From Allodiplogaster sudhausi (lineage: Eukaryota > Nematoda > Chromadorea > Rhabditida > Diplogasteridae): a stretch of 64,000 nt of DNA. A program made the position numbers and the translations under genes. Shown one piece after another: positions 60,990 to 64,000 of this stretch (positions within the stretch are counted from its first letter, which is position 1; every line of letters begins with the position of its first letter). Under the pieces are notes generated by a model. It did no database searches and was not told where the DNA came from. It saw only the letters and a list, made by a program, of their open reading frames with translations. Location: the NCBI GenBank assembly GCA_945643635.1, contig CALZFC010000356.1, positions 3,168,501 to 3,232,500 of the forward strand, written 5' to 3'.

Positions 60990-61004
60990 CTGAAGATTGC
61001 GGAA

Positions 61005-61047
<43 letters not shown>

Positions 61048-61147
61048 AGAGGAGAGTGAAAAGGCACATGTGGAGAGGGAAAAGGAAACGAGTGAAGGAA
61101 TATCCGGAGTAAGGAATAGTGCATCATGAAAGAGCGTGGAGAGGAAT

Positions 61148-61195
<48 letters not shown>

Positions 61196-61323
61196 GGAGA
61201 CATGGAGAGAAGGACAAGGTAAGAATGTGATAGAGAGAGAAAAGCACGAGCGGGTGGAACGGAATTCCTTCGCTCTTCTTCTTTTGCGTTTCCGGAAGTG
61301 CACAAATTCAAGAAGAAGCACAA

Positions 61324-61356
<33 letters not shown>

Positions 61357-63005
61357 AGAGCGAAATATTAAGAACATGAGCGAGACAGATCGCGCAGGGA
61401 CGACAGCATCTAAGGAATAAAAATCATAAAGATAAGACTTAGATCGGGTATAATTGAAGAGCAAAAAAGAAGAGCTTCTAGGAAGATATAGGTTTTTCTA
61501 TATGCTATTGCGCTAAAAACCTGAGAGGAGAATGGTATGAAAAGGATTAGATAATCGATATAACTCCTAAACATTCGAACAGGAAAAAAGAAAGCTAATG
61601 GTAAATCGTGTGAAATGCGCGAAAACATCGCATGACATCAGCCTGGATACAAAACACGCAAGGCAGAAAACAGTATTGGCTTAGAGTAAAGAAGGTTTCG
61701 GGTAGTTGTTATCAAGCTTCGAGTAAACAAAATTCTTCGTAATCTCTTTTTTTCAGTAGAATATTTATATTTTAAAAAAGACTGGGAAAAATATTACGAG
61801 AAGCGATAGAATTCATGAAACAACGATGGGAAAAAAATCCACGCAAAAGAAAAATACCGACAAGAGCGAACATTCAGAAAGCTCCGATCGGTATTTAAAT
61901 CTTCGTAAGAGTATTACAGTCCACGCTCGAAGTAAATAAGTTCAGGAACTCGTCATTGCATATAAAAGAGAAGGCAGCACTCCAAACAAAATGGTAAGCC
62001 TTTGCAATCGCATTCCTGTTCTTTAGTTCTTTTTCCTTGAATAACAAAATTACGTAGAGAAAGAATATAACGTCAGTTCCTTATCATTCTTGAGGACTTT
62101 TCTCACGCAAAATATGAGCAAATCTCTCCAACTTATAATTATAGTCGGGCAAAGTTCAAAAGCACTTTCTTAACAGTTCTGCAGAGCATAACGCTCACGA
62201 ACATCTCAGGAAGATCAAACTAACAATGTGTGAACACAGCAAAGATAAAACGATAAACACGGGCGAACGATTCGAGATAACGATAAAGAAAGATGAGAGA
62301 ACAGTGCTGGCCTAGCAGACCTTGACCGCCTGGACTCGGAGTGCCCACCTGAACCACCTGCACAAAATTGCACTGATCAAAACTGTAATTACCACAAAAC
62401 TACACTAAAAATACCATGTACACTAAAATGCAACATTTAGTTAATTTTTTACACTGAAGTTTTCTTTGCAAACTGAGCGAGACAATGAGTTTGGCTGTGA
62501 TGAATCGATTTCGGCACTGTCCAACTTGCATGCTTGCATGAAAGGCAGCTGTGTAAATGTAGAATAGCACTAAGCACTAATGACGCCATGCGGATAAAGC
62601 CGTCGGTTTTTCATGAAAAATGTGAAATGGAGAAGACATTAATGGGCCCCTTCGCCACACTTGATCTTTTCCATCGCTATGTATTATTTTAATTCCCAAT
62701 TAATGATTGTTACAAATCGTGGCTCTTGAGCACTTGAAAGTGCAGTCCAGACTGATGCCGATAAAAAGGGAGAGAGAATTAATAGCACACACTTTGTTCG
62801 ATTCGTTAATGACTTGTATAATGAAACTTATTCTAAGAAATTGAACATACGTATTTCCTGGCTGCTTAGCTTATCTTAGCGTGCGAAAGTGCCAGGCTGT
62901 CCGGGCGACATAGAAATATTACGTACATAGGTGTTCAGTGTGGCCAGTCGGTCTCAGCACGCATATCTGAATGGCGGGGATGCACACAGTCAGAAACAGA
63001 TAAGA

Positions 63006-63050
<45 letters not shown>

Positions 63051-63165
63051 TTATTGAGTGAGGCCAGAAATGCTGAGAAATGCGAGAAGCCAGTCTGAAC
63101 ACGCTGCAACGCAACAGCGCCTTCTAGTGGTGCTCTGCACGAACGGAAAGAGGGAGGAATAGAAG

Positions 63166-63199
<34 letters not shown>

Positions 63200-63280
63200 A
63201 AGTGTGTGTGAGAGAGACGGAGCAACTGAGCGTGAGAGGAAAGACTGATGGAGTGGGGTAGGAAAAGAGTGATTGAGAGC

Positions 63281-63326
<46 letters not shown>

Positions 63327-64000
63327 GCGATTGAGAGAGTGAGAGAGGGAGGGTGAAGCAATAAGAAGAAAAAAGAGTAGACGACTCGGGACATAATATA
63401 TGTATCACTGTTCGAGTAAAAGAGAGGAACGAATATGCAATTGCAGGAAGTGTGTATGTGCTATGATAGCAGGGATAATTAATTGAAAGTGGATGATAGT
63501 GATTGAGACAGAGAAGGAGAGAGAAGGGAGTGAGAGAGAGAGAGAGAGAGAATCTGCCATAGCAGCTCAGATTAATGGGAAAAGTTGAATTAAGTTACAT
63601 AAACCTTTACTATGATTAGCTTCAAATTTCATCAGTCCAAACTATCATCTTTAATCCTTGTTTGTTTCGAAGGCTTTCTGAATATGATTCGATAGAAACA
63701 ACGAATATAAGGGAAAACTCTAGAATCCAATCAGAAAAAATTAGTAATAGTTTACTTCATCGTAGATTGTTTGATATTGTCTTTTTTCAACACATTAATC
63801 TGTTTACATCAATTATCTTCAGAAAAGTGTGTTCGAACAAAGCAACGAAGTGGCCATGTCAGTATCTTGAAGAAAAATTGTGGCTACATATTCGAACGAT
63901 CACACTTACACAATTAGAAATAGAGCAAAGCATTTTGTTCGAGCACTTTGCTCCTCTTGAAAAGGAGAAAAGGAGCACGAGAAAATAGAACACTTCAATG
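60990..64000. other. Right-hand end: GA tracts and AT-rich sequence, no gene supported
   Basis: GA tracts at 61010-61045, 61150-61195, 61325-61360, 63005-63050, 63160-63215, 63280-63345 and 63510-63550. 61380-62990 is AT-rich with a small GC-richer patch (62310-62365, minus-strand reading VVQVGTPSPGGQGLL after a possible acceptor) that is too weak to call. 63662-63988 is a 108-codon open frame without low complexity or known motif, in AT-rich sequence; it may be part of an exon running off the window or chance. Confidence 0.45.

Noticed and set aside
62290..62365. Minus-strand exon VVQVGTPSPGGQGLL
   Set aside because: One acceptor-like site only, no convincing donor and no neighbouring exons.
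63662..63988. 108-codon open frame at the right edge
   Set aside because: No domain, AT-rich composition and no splice or promoter support; may be chance or run off the window.
1..64000. CRISPR arrays, rRNA genes, intact tRNA genes, bacterial-type operons
   Set aside because: Repeats are microsatellites without spacers; genes are intron-split and eukaryotic; the tRNA-like sequences do not fold to a full cloverleaf.

Overview
The window looks like nuclear DNA of a nematode. Genes are split by many short GT-AG introns. Two gene families are nematode-typical (C6 cysteine modules; an SXP/RAL-2 or DUF148 secreted protein), and the rest are ordinary eukaryotic genes. The outstanding physical trait is a very dense load of (GA)n/(CT)n microsatellites, in introns and between genes. 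No species call is possible from sequence alone. All gene models were built by eye from splice sites, reading phase and remembered family motifs. Exon lengths were checked for phase consistency, but no alignment or transcript data were available.

Layout. 871-4548 (+): small secreted single-C6-domain protein. 6474-9467 (-): complete proteasome beta-1 subunit. 9895-11339 (+): complete five-knuckle CNBP-like protein, divergent from the proteasome gene. 13522-16058 (+): coiled-coil protein with a tandemly duplicated exon. 16722-18200: degenerate segmental copy of the CNBP gene's 3' half plus its downstream flank. 19315-20898 (-): complete ACOT13-like hotdog thioesterase. 24185-32910 (+): large extracellular protein of about nine C6 modules, with a possible signal-peptide exon at 21066-21262. 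33481-35141 (-): DUF148/SXP-RAL-2 secreted protein. 39045-52359 (-): complete RNA polymerase II elongation factor ELL, 18 exons, with a 4.9 kb intron. 52360-64000: mostly purine-rich repeat desert with two orphan exon-like islands and one GC-rich candidate RNA island.

Housekeeping genes (proteasome, CNBP, thioesterase, ELL) alternate with fast-evolving secreted nematode genes (C6, DUF148). The more unusual signals are: a 2.26 kb foldback element inside an intron of the large C6 gene; a tRNA-like SINE and a pair of small palindrome-rich elements next to that gene; GA tracts directly after splice donors and CT tracts directly before acceptors, including one intron with both; a block carrying a coiled-coil exon with CT and GA flanks, present twice; and three apparent GC-AG introns.
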